Below are positions 51,135 to 61,634 of a stretch of 64,000 nucleotides of DNA, piece by piece. A model generated the notes under the pieces. It was not told the DNA's origin. It did not search any database and saw only the letters and a list, made by a program, of their open reading frames with translations. The stretch is from Silene latifolia. Lineage: Eukaryota; Streptophyta; Magnoliopsida; Caryophyllales; Caryophyllaceae. The translations under genes and the position numbers were made by a program. Within the stretch, counting starts at the first letter, position 1; the number at the start of each line of letters is the position of its first letter. The stretch lies in the NCBI RefSeq assembly GCF_048544455.1, contig NC_133529.1, positions 53,873,401 to 53,937,400 on the forward strand. The letters run 5' to 3'.

Positions 51135-53538
51135 TTGCCTCCCAAGAGGGATGTCGATTTCAGCGTGGAGCTTAAGCCGAGAACGGGTCCTATATCTAAA
51201 GCACCTTATCGTATGGCACCTAAAGAGTTGGCTGAGTTGAAGAAGCAGATACATGAGTTGTTAGGCAAGGGTTATATCAGGCCTAGTGTGTCACCGTGGG
51301 GAGCTCCAGTTCTTTTTGTAAAGAAGAAAGATGGGAGTATGAGACTGTGCATTGATTACAGAGAGCTCAATCGGGTCACAGTGAAGAATAAGTATCCGTT
51401 GCCGAGGATTGATGATTTGTTCGATCGCCTAAGTGGAGCCGGTATGTTCTCTAAGATTGATGCGAGGTCGGGGTATCATCAGCTGAGGATAGCAGATGAG
51501 GATATTCCTAAAACAGCATTCCGATCTCGTTATGGTCACTACGAGTACGTGGTGATGCCTTTTGGGTTGACCAATGCGCCAGCAGCTTTTATGGATTTGA
51601 TGAACCGGATCTTCACACCGTTTTTGGATAGGTTTGTGGTTGTTTTCATCGACGATATCTTAGTTTATTTTAAGACTAAGGAAGAGCATGAAGAGCACTT
51701 GAGGATAGTTCTGCAGACTTTGAGAGAAAATCAGCTCTATGCCAAGTTATCCAAGTGTGAGTTCTGGTTAGAGGAAGTGGCTTTTCTGGGCCATGTAATA
51801 TCTAAGAAGGGGGTATCTGTGGACCCTAGTAAGATTGAGGCCGTTACCAAGTGGGAATCGCCGAAGAATGTTGCTGAGATTCGGAGTTTCTTAGGCCTTG
51901 CCGGCTACTACAGGAGATTTGTGAAAGATTTCTCTACCATAGCGCGGCCTATGACATCCTTGATGAGGAAGGAAGTTAGATTCGTTTGGGATGAGAGTTG
52001 TGAAATGGCGTTTCAGACCTTAAAGGAACGCTTGACCACAGCTCCTATCCTAGCCTTGCCAGAGGGTTGTGAGAACTTTGAGGTCTATACCGACGCTTCG
52101 AAGAACGGTCTTGGTTGTGTCTTGATGCAGGAAGGGAGAGTGATAGCCTATGCTTCGAGGCAGCTGAAGCAATATGAGGAGAACTACCCTACTCATGATC
52201 CGGGGGTGCGATTGTGTTCGCTCTTAAGATTTGGAGGCACTACCTTTATGGCGCAACTTTTAAGGTGTTCTCTGATCATAAGAGTTTAAAGTATATCTAC
52301 ACTCAGAAGGAGCTTAACATGCGACAGAGACGGTGGATGGAGCTGATTGGAGATTATGATATGGAGATCATCTATCACGAGGGTAAAGCTAATGTTGTTG
52401 CAGATGCATTGAGCAGGAAGAGCGTTCATTCGCTATGTACAGCTATGTCCTTGCTGAAGTTGAGAGATGAGATGTCTAGTTTGGGGATCTTTATGATTCG
52501 AGAGAGGGATACCATCGGGGATTTGACGATCGAGCCAGAATTGTATGAAAACATCAAAAGTAAGCAAGAGCTTGATCCTAAGATCCAGGAGTGGAAGTCT
52601 AAGGTAGAGAGTGGAGCAGCTTCCAGGTTCTCTATACATCCAGATGGGAGTATTCGTTTTGATGGGAGATGGTGTGTTCCGACGATGCGAGTTACGGAGA
52701 ATGATCTTGTCGAGGCTCATTGCACTCCTTATTCAGTTCACCGGGTGGTGACAAGCTTTATAGAGACCTTAAGAAGACTTTTTGGTGGCCGAACATAAAG
52801 AGGGATGTAGATGAGTTTGTGGCTAGATGTTTGACTCGCCAAAGGGTCAAAGGTGAACAAAGGAGACCCCAGGGTAAGATTCAGTCTTTGACAGTGCCCG
52901 AGTGGAAGTGGGAGTCGATCTCCATGGACTTCATTGTGGGGCTACCTAGGTCACAACAAGGTAACAACATGATTTGGGTGATTGTGGATCGGTTAACCAA
53001 GTCAGCCCATTTCGTTCCCATGAAGGATACTTGGTCTAAGATGCAGCTGGCATTGGGTTACAGAAAGCATGTGGTTCGGTTACATGGTATCCCGAAAGAT
53101 ATCGTTTATGATCGTGATGCGAGGTTCATATCAAAGTTTTGGCAAGAGCTGCAAGAGTTGATGGGTACAACGTTGAAAATGAGTACAGCTTTTCATCCGG
53201 CAACCGATGGTCAGACAGAACGGACCATCAAGACCTTAGAAGACATGCTAAGGGCATGTGTTATGGACTTTGGGGGCAGTTGGGAAGACAGACTTGATTT
53301 GATCGAGTTTTCATACAATAATAGTTATCACACAAGCATTGGTATGGCACCTTTTGAAGCTTTGTATGGTCGAAAATGCCGAAGTCCAGTTTGTTGGGAT
53401 GATAGTTCCGAGGAAGTGGTTTTAGGGCCACAATTGGTTCAAGATATGGTTGAGCAAATTCAGTTGATTCGCCAAAAGATGAGAGCAGCTCAAGATCGCC
53501 AGAAGAGCTACGCCGACTTACACCGCAGGGACATTTAG
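51135..53538 (+). pseudogene. Nested chromovirus pol: RT, RNase H and integrase
   Basis: A long frame, 51135-52289, carries [11 protein letters not shown] (about 51342), [20 protein letters not shown] and [11 protein letters not shown] (about 51640), then RNase [16 protein letters not shown] frameshift near 52200 moves the rest to 52214-52798 ([16 protein letters not shown]). A second shift near 52740 lies in the integrase HHCC domain, whose CxxC reads CLTR, so one zinc cysteine is lost. The integrase core, 52720-53538, keeps all three acidic residues (SMDFIVGLP, YDRDARFIS, DGQTERT). A TAG at 53536-53538 ends the frame, where the outer copy has a glutamate codon. Confidence 0.94.
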
Positions 53539-53963
53539 TTTGCCGTAGGTGACAAGGTTCTTTTGAAAGTGTCACCTATGCGAGGTGTTATGAGGTTTGG
53601 GAAAAAGGGTAAGCTAAGCCAAAAGTTTATAGGTCCTTATGAAATTTTGGACCGTGTTGGCGAGGTAGCCTACAGGCTAGCTTTACCACCAGCTTTGGAT
53701 AGAGTGCACAATGTTTTTCATGTATCTCAACTCCGGAAGTATGTGAGTGATCCGTCGCATATCCTCGAGATGGAGAACATCGAACTTGATGAGTCCTTGT
53801 CCTATGCCGAGATTCCTAAGGAGATTCTTGCAAGGTTCGTAAGACCCGGAATGGTGAGACGGTCTTACTCAAGGTCCTTTGGTCTAATTATAATGTGGAG
53901 GAAGCCACATGGGAACCTGAGGAAGCTATGCGAGAACGTTTTCCTAACCTTTTTGACCAGGTA
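53539..53963 (+). pseudogene. Nested chromovirus integrase tail and chromodomain
   Basis: After the TAG, the frame gives VSPMRGVMRFGKKGKLSQKF, YRLALPPALDRVHNVFHVSQ, then a frameshift near 53830. The chromodomain continues in another frame (RKVRKTRNGETVLLK, EEATWEPEEAM) to about 53963. The downstream T/G-rich part to 54191 is not coding. Confidence 0.88.
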
Positions 53964-54191
53964 TGTTTGGTTACGGGGACGTAACCGTTGTCTTTTTAAG
54001 GGGGTAGGAGATGGTCGCGATGGTGTTTTGTTTTGTTTTTCTTTGTTTAGTTCGAGTCAGGAGATGATTTTGTGGTAACTTGTGGTGGTGCTTGTATAGT
54101 TCCTTGGAGTTGTCTCATGTAATTGTTATAGTCTTGTGACGTAGTGTTGTGCTTGCTTGTGTAGTAGAGTGTGAACTTCGGGACGAAGTTC

Positions 54192-54208
54192 TTTTTAGGG
54201 GGAAAGAT
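54192..54208 (+). promoter_or_regulatory. Polypurine tract of the nested chromovirus
   Basis: TTTTTAGGGGGAAAGAT directly precedes the right LTR. Confidence 0.85.
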
Positions 54209-55570
54209 TGTAACACTACGGATTTTCCTTGGTGACTACTCGACCGAGTAGAGCCTACTCGGCCGAGTAGTGCTCTGGTTGTGTGTTATTTTGGTTCTGC
54301 AGAGGAATACTCGGCCGAGTATAGTGAATACTCGACCGAGTATTGGACACTCGGCCGAGTATGCACTTACTCGACCGAGTGTCCGGTTTAATGAGTGTTA
54401 TTTCGACGGTTTGATTAGGGAATGTTTAGGGTATTTTATACAACCGCGTCAGTTTCTAATATCATTTCAAAAGCTTTATCATTTCTACGTTACCCTAATC
54501 ACACCCAAATCATTCCCTAATCCTTCTCTTAAGCATTTCGTAGCGTCATTGTGTGGATAATCGTCGTGGTTCTTGCGTATAAGTTCTCGTTGCACTGTTG
54601 GTAAGTTCTATCTTCGTGATTATTTGTACTTTTGTGAGTTACTGTACATTTATATGAGAAGAAGATTTTGGGAATTGTACAAAGTGTAATCGTGTTGCAT
54701 GATCGTTGTATAGGAGAAGACTTCGTAGAGGAGCCTTTTTGATTGTTCGTGTTGCATCTCTTTGTTGATTGCTAAGGTAGGGTTTCCCTACTCGGTTTCT
54801 TGTGCTTTACATGACATGTGTTGTAATTATCGTTGTCCGTTGATCATCGTAGTATGGAGGTCTTTGTGATGAGTGTTGGTGTGAGGGGATTGAGATGTTT
54901 GTGATGTCATGTGATTGTGATTGTGGTGGAGTCACTTGCGGGAGTGGCTTCACACCCTAGTTCGCCCTCCGTGGAACCCGCCACGGGAGGGGATGTGCAC
55001 ATTAAGGGACAGGGATCGTTGTCGCTCGTTGAGGAGCTGGACTAGGTGGGATCGGCTGCGGTCACCCACGCGCGGCGAGGATTACCTGTTGCGATGGGTA
55101 ATCTGGCAGGGCTACACACTTTGATGTGTAGTCGGTTACTATGTGAGCTTGGATGTTTGGGAATTGGTGATGATCAGATGATTATTGCATTTGTTTGTCT
55201 TATTTGTTGAGTAATACTGACCCCGTTGTTATTTGTGGAATCTGCGGTGATCCATTCGGGGATGGTGAGCAGGCTTGACAGGTATTGCTAGTGAGAGCTT
55301 GGGGATTATCTTGGGAGATTTGTCACCACGAGTCATAGCATCACCGTCTGAGTCTTAGTGGATTTTCCTTTAATGTTAAGACTTTAAAGTTGTATTTTGT
55401 TGAACAGTATTTGGTTTTGGATATTGTAAACTTTACATTTCACAGTACTTTTATAATAGTGCTCAATTCAGACGCTTTTGGTATGTACTAACCTCGGGCA
55501 ACCGAGATGGTAACACACTTTCATGGTAGGGTGGTCCTGGTAAGGCACCTTGGTATGAGGGGGTGTTGCA
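54209..55570 (+). mobile_element. 3' LTR of the nested chromovirus
   Basis: 1362 bp, near-identical by eye to 47174-48529 with scattered differences. CTCGG-GCAA-CCGAG lies at 55493-55506. The end is TTGCA instead of TTACA. Confidence 0.93.
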
Positions 55571-55665
55571 CTCAGTAAGAGCATCCTGGTGCTCTAACAT
55601 CTTAACGATGTCATCCATGGTCATAAGCTCAGCTCTCGCATACAAAGCAGTCTTCTTGGGCGGCA
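55571..55665 (-). pseudogene. Outer chromovirus gag, N-terminal piece
   Basis: The minus strand at 55665 starts MPPKKTALYARAELMTMDDI and runs to the insertion at 55571. It belongs with the main gag piece at 46439-47173, which was separated from it by the 8.4-kb nested element. Confidence 0.88.
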
Positions 55666-55739
55666 TCTTGAAGCTATATATAAGAAAGGGTAAACATAAA
55701 CACACGTACTAAACCTCAAAACACGAAAACACGCTGCCC

Positions 55740-56015
55740 ATAACCCACTCGATCGAGTTCCCAAACATACTCGATCGAGTAACGGGCTACTCGATCGAGT
55801 GCCCAACATACTCGATCGAGTACCCAAACATCAGACCCCTAACAGACCTTCTGATCTCTTACCTACTCGACCGAGTGGCTAGGCTACTTGATCGAGTGAC
55901 CCCCTACTCGATCGAGTACCCCTAGTTACTCGATCGAGTGCCCCAAAACTCGATTATGAACTCAAAACCGTCAAAAACCCACCCGATCGAGTCAGTCCCA
56001 CTCGATCGAGTCATG
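55740..56015 (-). repeat. Leader palindrome array of the outer chromovirus
   Basis: Ten words, mostly CTCGATCGAG, lie upstream (minus strand) of the gag start, in the same place as the array at 49018-49325 in the nested copy. 56016-56470 has no gene. Confidence 0.92.
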
Positions 56016-56470
56016 CTAATTCATAAAAGCTACCCGCATGTTACGTCATATGCTAACATGCTAAACTTTATAAACCACATCATATCATAATAAACATGCT
56101 ACGCATCTTTTCTACTATCTACGAGATCATTTCATCATATTATTAAATGCCACGTTGTAAAACATTCAACATGCTATCATTCCATCAACTGTTTCCACAT
56201 ATTTCATTAACCTTTAACATTCTCAACCTTCAACTTCGAACATCCAACAATTAACACATTTCATCACATTCTTGCACAAGTTAACCAAACACACATACGA
56301 CTCGACAAACATTCCCCCCATGTGACCGGTTCAAAGTTGTAGGGCGACCCCTGCGACTTTAGGACGTCTCCCAAGCCTTTGCACTAGCTCCTACAACTTT
56401 TACCCCGGGTTCATTTTAATTGACTCCCTATGTTCATTAGGTTCATTGGTTACAGGTTTCAGGATCGTCT

Positions 56471-56481
56471 CTCTGATACCA
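56471..56481 (-). promoter_or_regulatory. Primer binding site of the outer chromovirus
   Basis: The minus strand reads TGGTATCAGAG, beginning two bases inside the LTR end. It is of the initiator-Met tRNA type. Confidence 0.9.
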
Positions 56482-56483
56482 TT

Positions 56484-57812
56484 TGTAACACCCCCATACT
56501 CCAAGTGCCTTACCAGGACCACTCAGGTATGAAGACATTACCATCTCGGTTACCCGAGGCAATGATAATCAAACAACAATGAAGAAACAACGTTTATTAT
56601 AAATGATTAACGAATAGTTACAATCCTCAAAACCAAACCAAAAGTACGATACATGTTCTCAAACCGATTGTTCTAATCGAAATGTAAATAAACTAAAAGC
56701 TACGGCGGAAGACTCCTATCATCATGTCGTGGCATCCCGGCTATCCCAGTACTCATCTCAATACCTGCTCAATATCTGCTCACCATCCCCGAATGGATCA
56801 CCGCAGTTTACAAAACAACACCGGGTCGATACTAATCACACAATCAATATGTATAGCAATAATAAAATAAGCAGATGACTTAATCTGTCACACACACGCA
56901 CAACCAATTCCAATCATCTCGATCGACGTCCCCTTTGGACCAGCCCGCCGAGTGGGGGACCGCAGCCGTACCCACCAAATCCCCGCTCCACATAGTGAGC
57001 GATAAACCCTGTCCATTAATGTGCACATCCCTTCTGTGGCGGGTTCCACAGAAGGCGAAACTAGGGCGTGAAGTCACTCCCGCAAGTGACCCCACTCAGC
57101 CGAGGCCACGCCTCGCGAACCATCAACAACGATCACAACCACAATCACAATACAATTATTATAGCAAACAACCAAATACAATACATCAACCAATAACCCA
57201 TTATGGGACTAATATTGAGTAGGAAATCCTACCTGGTATGCACACAATCAGACGGTCTCTATTGCTGAGTCAAAAAGCCTCTTCTATGAACCCTCCTCCT
57301 ATCATACAACACATAGAGACTACCACATCACATACTACACATAAAACCCCCAATCTCTAAATTAGGGTTTAACCAAATCAAAGGAAATACAACAAAAAGG
57401 GTACACAGGTCTTACCCTCGACGCAAGGAACTCAACGGCACGAACAACGACAAGAACTGACCGTCTGAACTCCGGGAATTGCTAAGAATGCGATTAAGAA
57501 GATGAACTTGTTTGCTTTCTCTCTTAAACAGGAATTTAGGTTTTGTAAAAGTGATTTAGAATAATGACGACGAAGCTTAAATACCTTAATCGCATAATTA
57601 ACAAAACCCGAGAAAACCCCCCGTAAAACCGGCTACTCGATCGAGTACCCAAGGTACTCGATCGAGTACCCCCTTACTCGATCGAGTGCCCCAGCTACTC
57701 GATCGAGTACCCAACAGGTTAGAAACTATTTTATTTCGCAACTTACCCTTACTCGACAGAGTAAGGCCTACTCGATAGAGTACCCCAAGACTTATAAATA
57801 CGGAGTATTACA
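56484..57812 (-). mobile_element. 5' LTR of the outer chromovirus
   Basis: 1329 bp. The six palindromes are at 57629-57785 and CTCGG-GTAA-CCGAG (minus) is at 56545-56558. Small indels relative to 41136-42469 show modest age. Confidence 0.93.
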
Positions 57813-57886
57813 TTAACTCCCTATAGGAATAGGAAACTTTAACTAAAACAGATTAGGAAAGATCTCACGGCTGTCAAACGAGGAAA

Positions 57887-57962
57887 AGCGCCTGGGAAAG
57901 AGGCGCAACAAGAGCTGCGATCCTTCGAAGAGGCGCAGCTTTTGCTGCGTCTTCTCTCCAGC
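57887..57962. repeat. GAGGCGCAGC hairpin module upstream of a plus-strand reading frame
   Basis: Two side-by-side hairpins (GGCGCAACAAGAGCTGCG-like and GGCGCAGCTTTTGCTGCG) are enclosed by CCTGGGAAAG and TCTCTCCAGC. It is the same module as in LTR B. Confidence 0.85.
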
Positions 57963-58000
57963 TTGTCGGTTCTCAGCAGAATTTAGGAAACGTCGAATAG

Positions 58001-58009
58001 TATAAATAG
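58001..58009 (+). promoter_or_regulatory. Putative TATA box
   Basis: TATAAATAG lies 98 bp before the ATG at 58107 and 39 bp after the hairpin module. The order and spacing resemble the LTR B promoter on the other strand. Confidence 0.6.
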
Positions 58010-58106
58010 AGGCTTCGGTTGAGCTTCTATTCTCATAATTCTCCCTTCCTTGACTTCGTCTATTACATAAAACCTCATATATCTTCTCAAATTTTACCCA
58101 AAAAAT

Positions 58107-58425
58107 ATGGATGCCTTTGAAAATCGCATTAAAGAGTGGACGAATAAATTTACGAATGTGGAGAAACACGACATGGCACTTTTAACTTAGGATCAATCAT
58201 AATTTTTAAGCTAGTGAAGGTAATTAGGCCCTTTTTGGATGCTTGTCTTGAATATTGGGACCCAAATTTTCATGTATTTGCCTTTTCGGGAGACGAAATT
58301 TGTCCCTTTCCTGAAGAAATTGCTGCGGTTGGAGGATGGGACACAGAAAGTGTTCCGGCTATACCCCTAGCTCTCAAGGCTATAAAAATAAATTTAGGGA
58401 TTTGCTTGGATTGACTAAAGCTGAG
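58107..58425 (+). pseudogene. Second antisense reading frame of the Ogre/Tat-like element, truncated
   Basis: ATG at 58107 gives MDAFENRIKEWTNKFTNVEK and a stop at 58188-58190. A second block, 58214-58414, reads FLDACLEYWDPNFHVFAFSGDEICPFPEEIAAVGGW. The WDP..H.F.F...E..P..EE pattern resembles the N-terminal part of the DUF7745/PMD-like proteins encoded by retroelement extra ORFs; this is from memory of the pattern, not a search. A frameshift near 58395 precedes the point where the Athila-like LTR (58426) cuts the gene. No product is expected. Confidence 0.5.
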
Positions 58426-59747
58426 TGATAACACAATATTTTACCCATTTCCGGCTCATACTTTATCTCTTATTTGATCAATTTAATAACTGGATTAAGT
58501 TTTATTTAGTCGTTTTAGAATAAAATAGAATATTAGATACTTTATATTAATTAATGTCAATTTATGTTACTTTTTGGAGTTTTGGTTTCGTTCTCATGTT
58601 TTTGTCATATAGGTACCGACTCAAGCGAGAACGACTAAATAAGACAGAATTAAATTGGAGGAATGGGAATTAGGCACGTAAAGAAAAGTCAAGCTTGACA
58701 ATTTGACTTTACAAAAGAAATCACTAACACAGTCACTGCTCCTCTTTTCGTTTAAAATTAGAAATGGCCAACCTCCTCCAAATTCAACCATCACCGCCAT
58801 CAATTTTCACATCACTATCATCCTCACAGATAACCCATCACCATTGCCACTTGTTTCGATAACCCGAAAACCCGAATAAGAGCTCCTCAATTAACATCAC
58901 CATTCAATTCTCCAATCCTCATCATCAATCACCATTAATGGACCACCACCATGCTCCTCAGCCTCCGCATCAATCGCCAGAACCACCACTGCGGATCGAG
59001 ACGTCATCGCATTGACCCGACACCAGTCTGTACCACCCAGCAACAACTTCGTCTCATCTTGCCGCCATCTGCTCCGACCAAGATTCGTGCCATCAGCACG
59101 GCCATTGAAGTCGACATCGAAACCCGCTGCAACGTTCACGCCTCCATCTCCGTCCTGCATTCAATCGCACCAACAACAAGCAGCCACCACTGCTCAAACC
59201 CGAGTCTAATTCGCCCACCACCACCAGCATCAACAGAAGCTGCAGCGCGCGCCACCAACCCAAATCACGACCATTTCCATCTTCAATTCTGAACTCGGAT
59301 TTAAAACCCGAGTTAAATTCACCACATCAGCATACAAGCGAGCCTGTCATCATCGAGTCCCGAGCCTGCGATTAGACTGAATTGTTCCCTGCATCCCCGT
59401 CTCCGTCGACATCAATTTTCCAATTCAGTCGCAGCACCACAATTTGTGCTAAATTCCGCCATCGCGCTCTGAGCCGGCCGCCGCCTCACTGGCTCCCAAT
59501 CCTCAACCAATCTCAAATTGGATCCTCAGCCGGTCAACCGTCTGCCGACACCCTCACCGGCTTTAAATCCTATCAAATTGACCTCTTTTTTCCAGTAGGT
59601 TTTCAGCGGTGCACAACCGGCGGCCGGTGAGCCGGCTGGGACCCCTTTGTGCGGTTTTGTAGATCTCGTTTCCCCTTCCCCTTTTTGTGGTTGTTTTGTT
59701 TGTTTCTTCAGTTTTTGTGTCGTGTGTTAGTAGTGTGAGGTTAGATT

Positions 59748-59796
59748 ATTATTATTATTATTATTATTATTATTTTTTTTTTTTTTTTTTTTAAAG
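59748..59796. repeat. (ATT)n plus poly-T, the tail of a LINE-like insert
   Basis: On the minus strand this is about 20 A followed by about nine TAA units, directly after the LINE-like 3' end. Confidence 0.85.
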
Positions 59797-60056
59797 AGAT
59801 GCGCGCAGCTGTCATTAAAATAAAAATAAAAGTTTACATGAAATTGGTGGGGAGCCGAGAGACAATCTGGGCTCCCACACCCTTAGCAATAGCAAAGCTA
59901 AGTCTAGTGAAAATGTAAGCGGCCACCCGAGCCCCCACATCCTGAGATATCGAGAATTTCTGGATCCGCTTGAGCAAGGCAACAGCATCCGAACCCAGCT
60001 CCCCAAGTGAAGAGAAAGAGAAAGGTAGGAAACCATAACCCGCTACCGCGCACAAA
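59797..60056 (-). pseudogene. LINE-like 3' fragment
   Basis: The minus-strand frame has GYGFLPFSFSSLGELGSDAV and an ending IAKGVGAQIVSRLPTNFM, a stop, about 35 bp, then a poly-A/TAA tail. The 3' tail with an abrupt 5' end at the (ATT)n suggests a 5'-truncated non-LTR retrotransposition product. I recall similar C-terminal ends in plant repeat proteins but cannot name the family with certainty; a retrogene is the alternative. Confidence 0.45.
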
Positions 60057-60211
<155 letters not shown>

Positions 60212-60216
60212 GATTA

Positions 60217-61634
60217 CTAGTTTTAAACCCGTGCAAAATTGCACGGGTATGTATTTGGGCCAGTATTAATGTTTTTGGATGTATATTTGTTTTTGCATTT
60301 CTATTGTACTTATCTAGTTTTGTGTGAGATACTCTGAATGTTTGCACTTCTATTTATAAGCCAAGATAACCTCTTATTAAACCCTAAATTCCCCACTACT
60401 GTCATTAACCCACAACTCCACTCCTTTAAAACTGCTGTAAATGTTGCCATGACATATTTAACTGCATATGCCATTATCTCAGAATAAACTGATTATCTGA
60501 TTTTAATGCAGTTTCGGATTTGAAGTTTGGACGGTCCAAGTGTATTTATCATGACGATATTAACGTTGCCTATCATTCGTACTGGTAGAAGGAGAAATTA
60601 ATCGGTAACCTATCATTGTCATCTTCCGAATTCGGAGTGCGAGACTGATAGTAAAATTGCCAGAATTTTTGCACCAAGTACATAAATCCTCGGTGATGAA
60701 CGGCTTTCTATACAGATCTGAGAGGATTATTTTTTCTAAAAAGAACATATTTTAAGGGTTTTCGATTGTTAACTTATCGTGTTGTTATTATTAAAAAAAA
60801 TATTTATTACAACAATTGCGAATTATTTATTATAAAAATTTTTAAAAATTTTTTATTAAAATCTTTTTAATCATTGGTAAATTAAATTAAAATCTATTTG
60901 TTTTCTACAGTCAAAAAAATTAAAATTTGCTTTAAATTCTAGTTGAAGACTAAATTAACTCGGTTGCCTATCATTGTCACCTACCATTTTCGGTGTGTGC
61001 GACTGATAGTTAAGTTGCCGAGTTTTATATTCCAAGTAAATACTCCGTCATAATTGATTTTTTTTAAACAAAATTTTTTGTACCATGTAGTTTTAGAAAA
61101 TTATGTTGTGATGTTATTGCTGCATGGTACAATAATATTAACCAAAATAAATGAATATTTTATACTCCAAGTAAATACTCCGTCAAGATTTATTTTTTTA
61201 ACAAAAAATTATTGTACCATGTAGTTTTAAAAAATTATGTATGTAATTCATTTGCGTTTTATGTTCGATCCCGTATATAAATGTAATTCCTTCTTGAAAT
61301 TATGTAATTTTATTATTATGTAATTTTGTTTAAAAATTATGTAATTCAATTTCATTTACTCGCATTTGTAATTCATTCTGCGTATATGTTATTAATTTTA
61401 TTTACACGGAATGTATAAAATTATTTCATAATATTAATTCATAGAATTTTTTCATAATATTATTTCATAGAATTTGTTGTAAGACGGAATTTATCGCATG
61501 TTTGAAAAGACGGAAATCTAAAGAAATAAATACATTGCACACTCACGGGTCCCACCATAACATGAATTTCAAAAAAAAATCATTAATGACGTGGCGCGCT
61601 GAGGATTGAGTATTGTCTTTTGTATTAATATAGA
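60217..61634 (-). mobile_element. Non-autonomous Helitron, complete
   Basis: On the minus strand it starts A|TCTATATTAATACAAAAGAC (61634) and ends CTAG|T (60217), preceded by the hairpin CCCGTGCAA/TTGCACGGG seven bases upstream. TC start, CTRR end, 3' hairpin and insertion between A and T are the Helitron hallmarks. It is 1418 bp with no Rep/helicase. Two related internal blocks (CTATCATTGTCA...GACTGATAGT) lie at about 60610-60655 and 60967-61012. Confidence 0.88.

Larger units (their letters stand above)
47174..55570 (+). mobile_element. Tekay-type chromovirus (nested copy)
   Basis: The target duplication CTCAG is at 47169-47173 and 55571-55575. The LTRs are 47174-48529 and 54209-55570, starting TGTAACACTACGG. 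The left one ends GGGGGTGTTACA and the right one GGGGGTGTTGCA. Plus-strand order: LTR, primer site TGGTATCAGAGCC (48533), leader with palindromes, gag, protease, RT, RNase H, integrase, chromodomain, polypurine tract. It is inserted in gag of the outer chromovirus, in the opposite orientation. Confidence 0.95.
41136..57812 (-). mobile_element. Tekay-type chromovirus (outer copy), full length with a nested insertion
   Basis: It is flanked by TTAAC at 41131-41135 and 57813-57817. The LTRs (41136-42469 and 56484-57812) start TGTAATACTCC and end GGGGTGTTACA on the minus strand and are nearly identical by eye. The minus-strand order is 5' LTR, initiator-Met-type primer site, gag start, (nested element), rest of gag, protease, RT, RNase H, integrase, chromodomain, polypurine tract, 3' LTR. 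This is the Tekay/Del arrangement. Coding frames are broken in several places. Confidence 0.95.

Noticed and set aside
58951..59630. Pro/Ser/Thr-rich frames
   Set aside because: Overlapping frames without a domain, within an Athila-like LTR.
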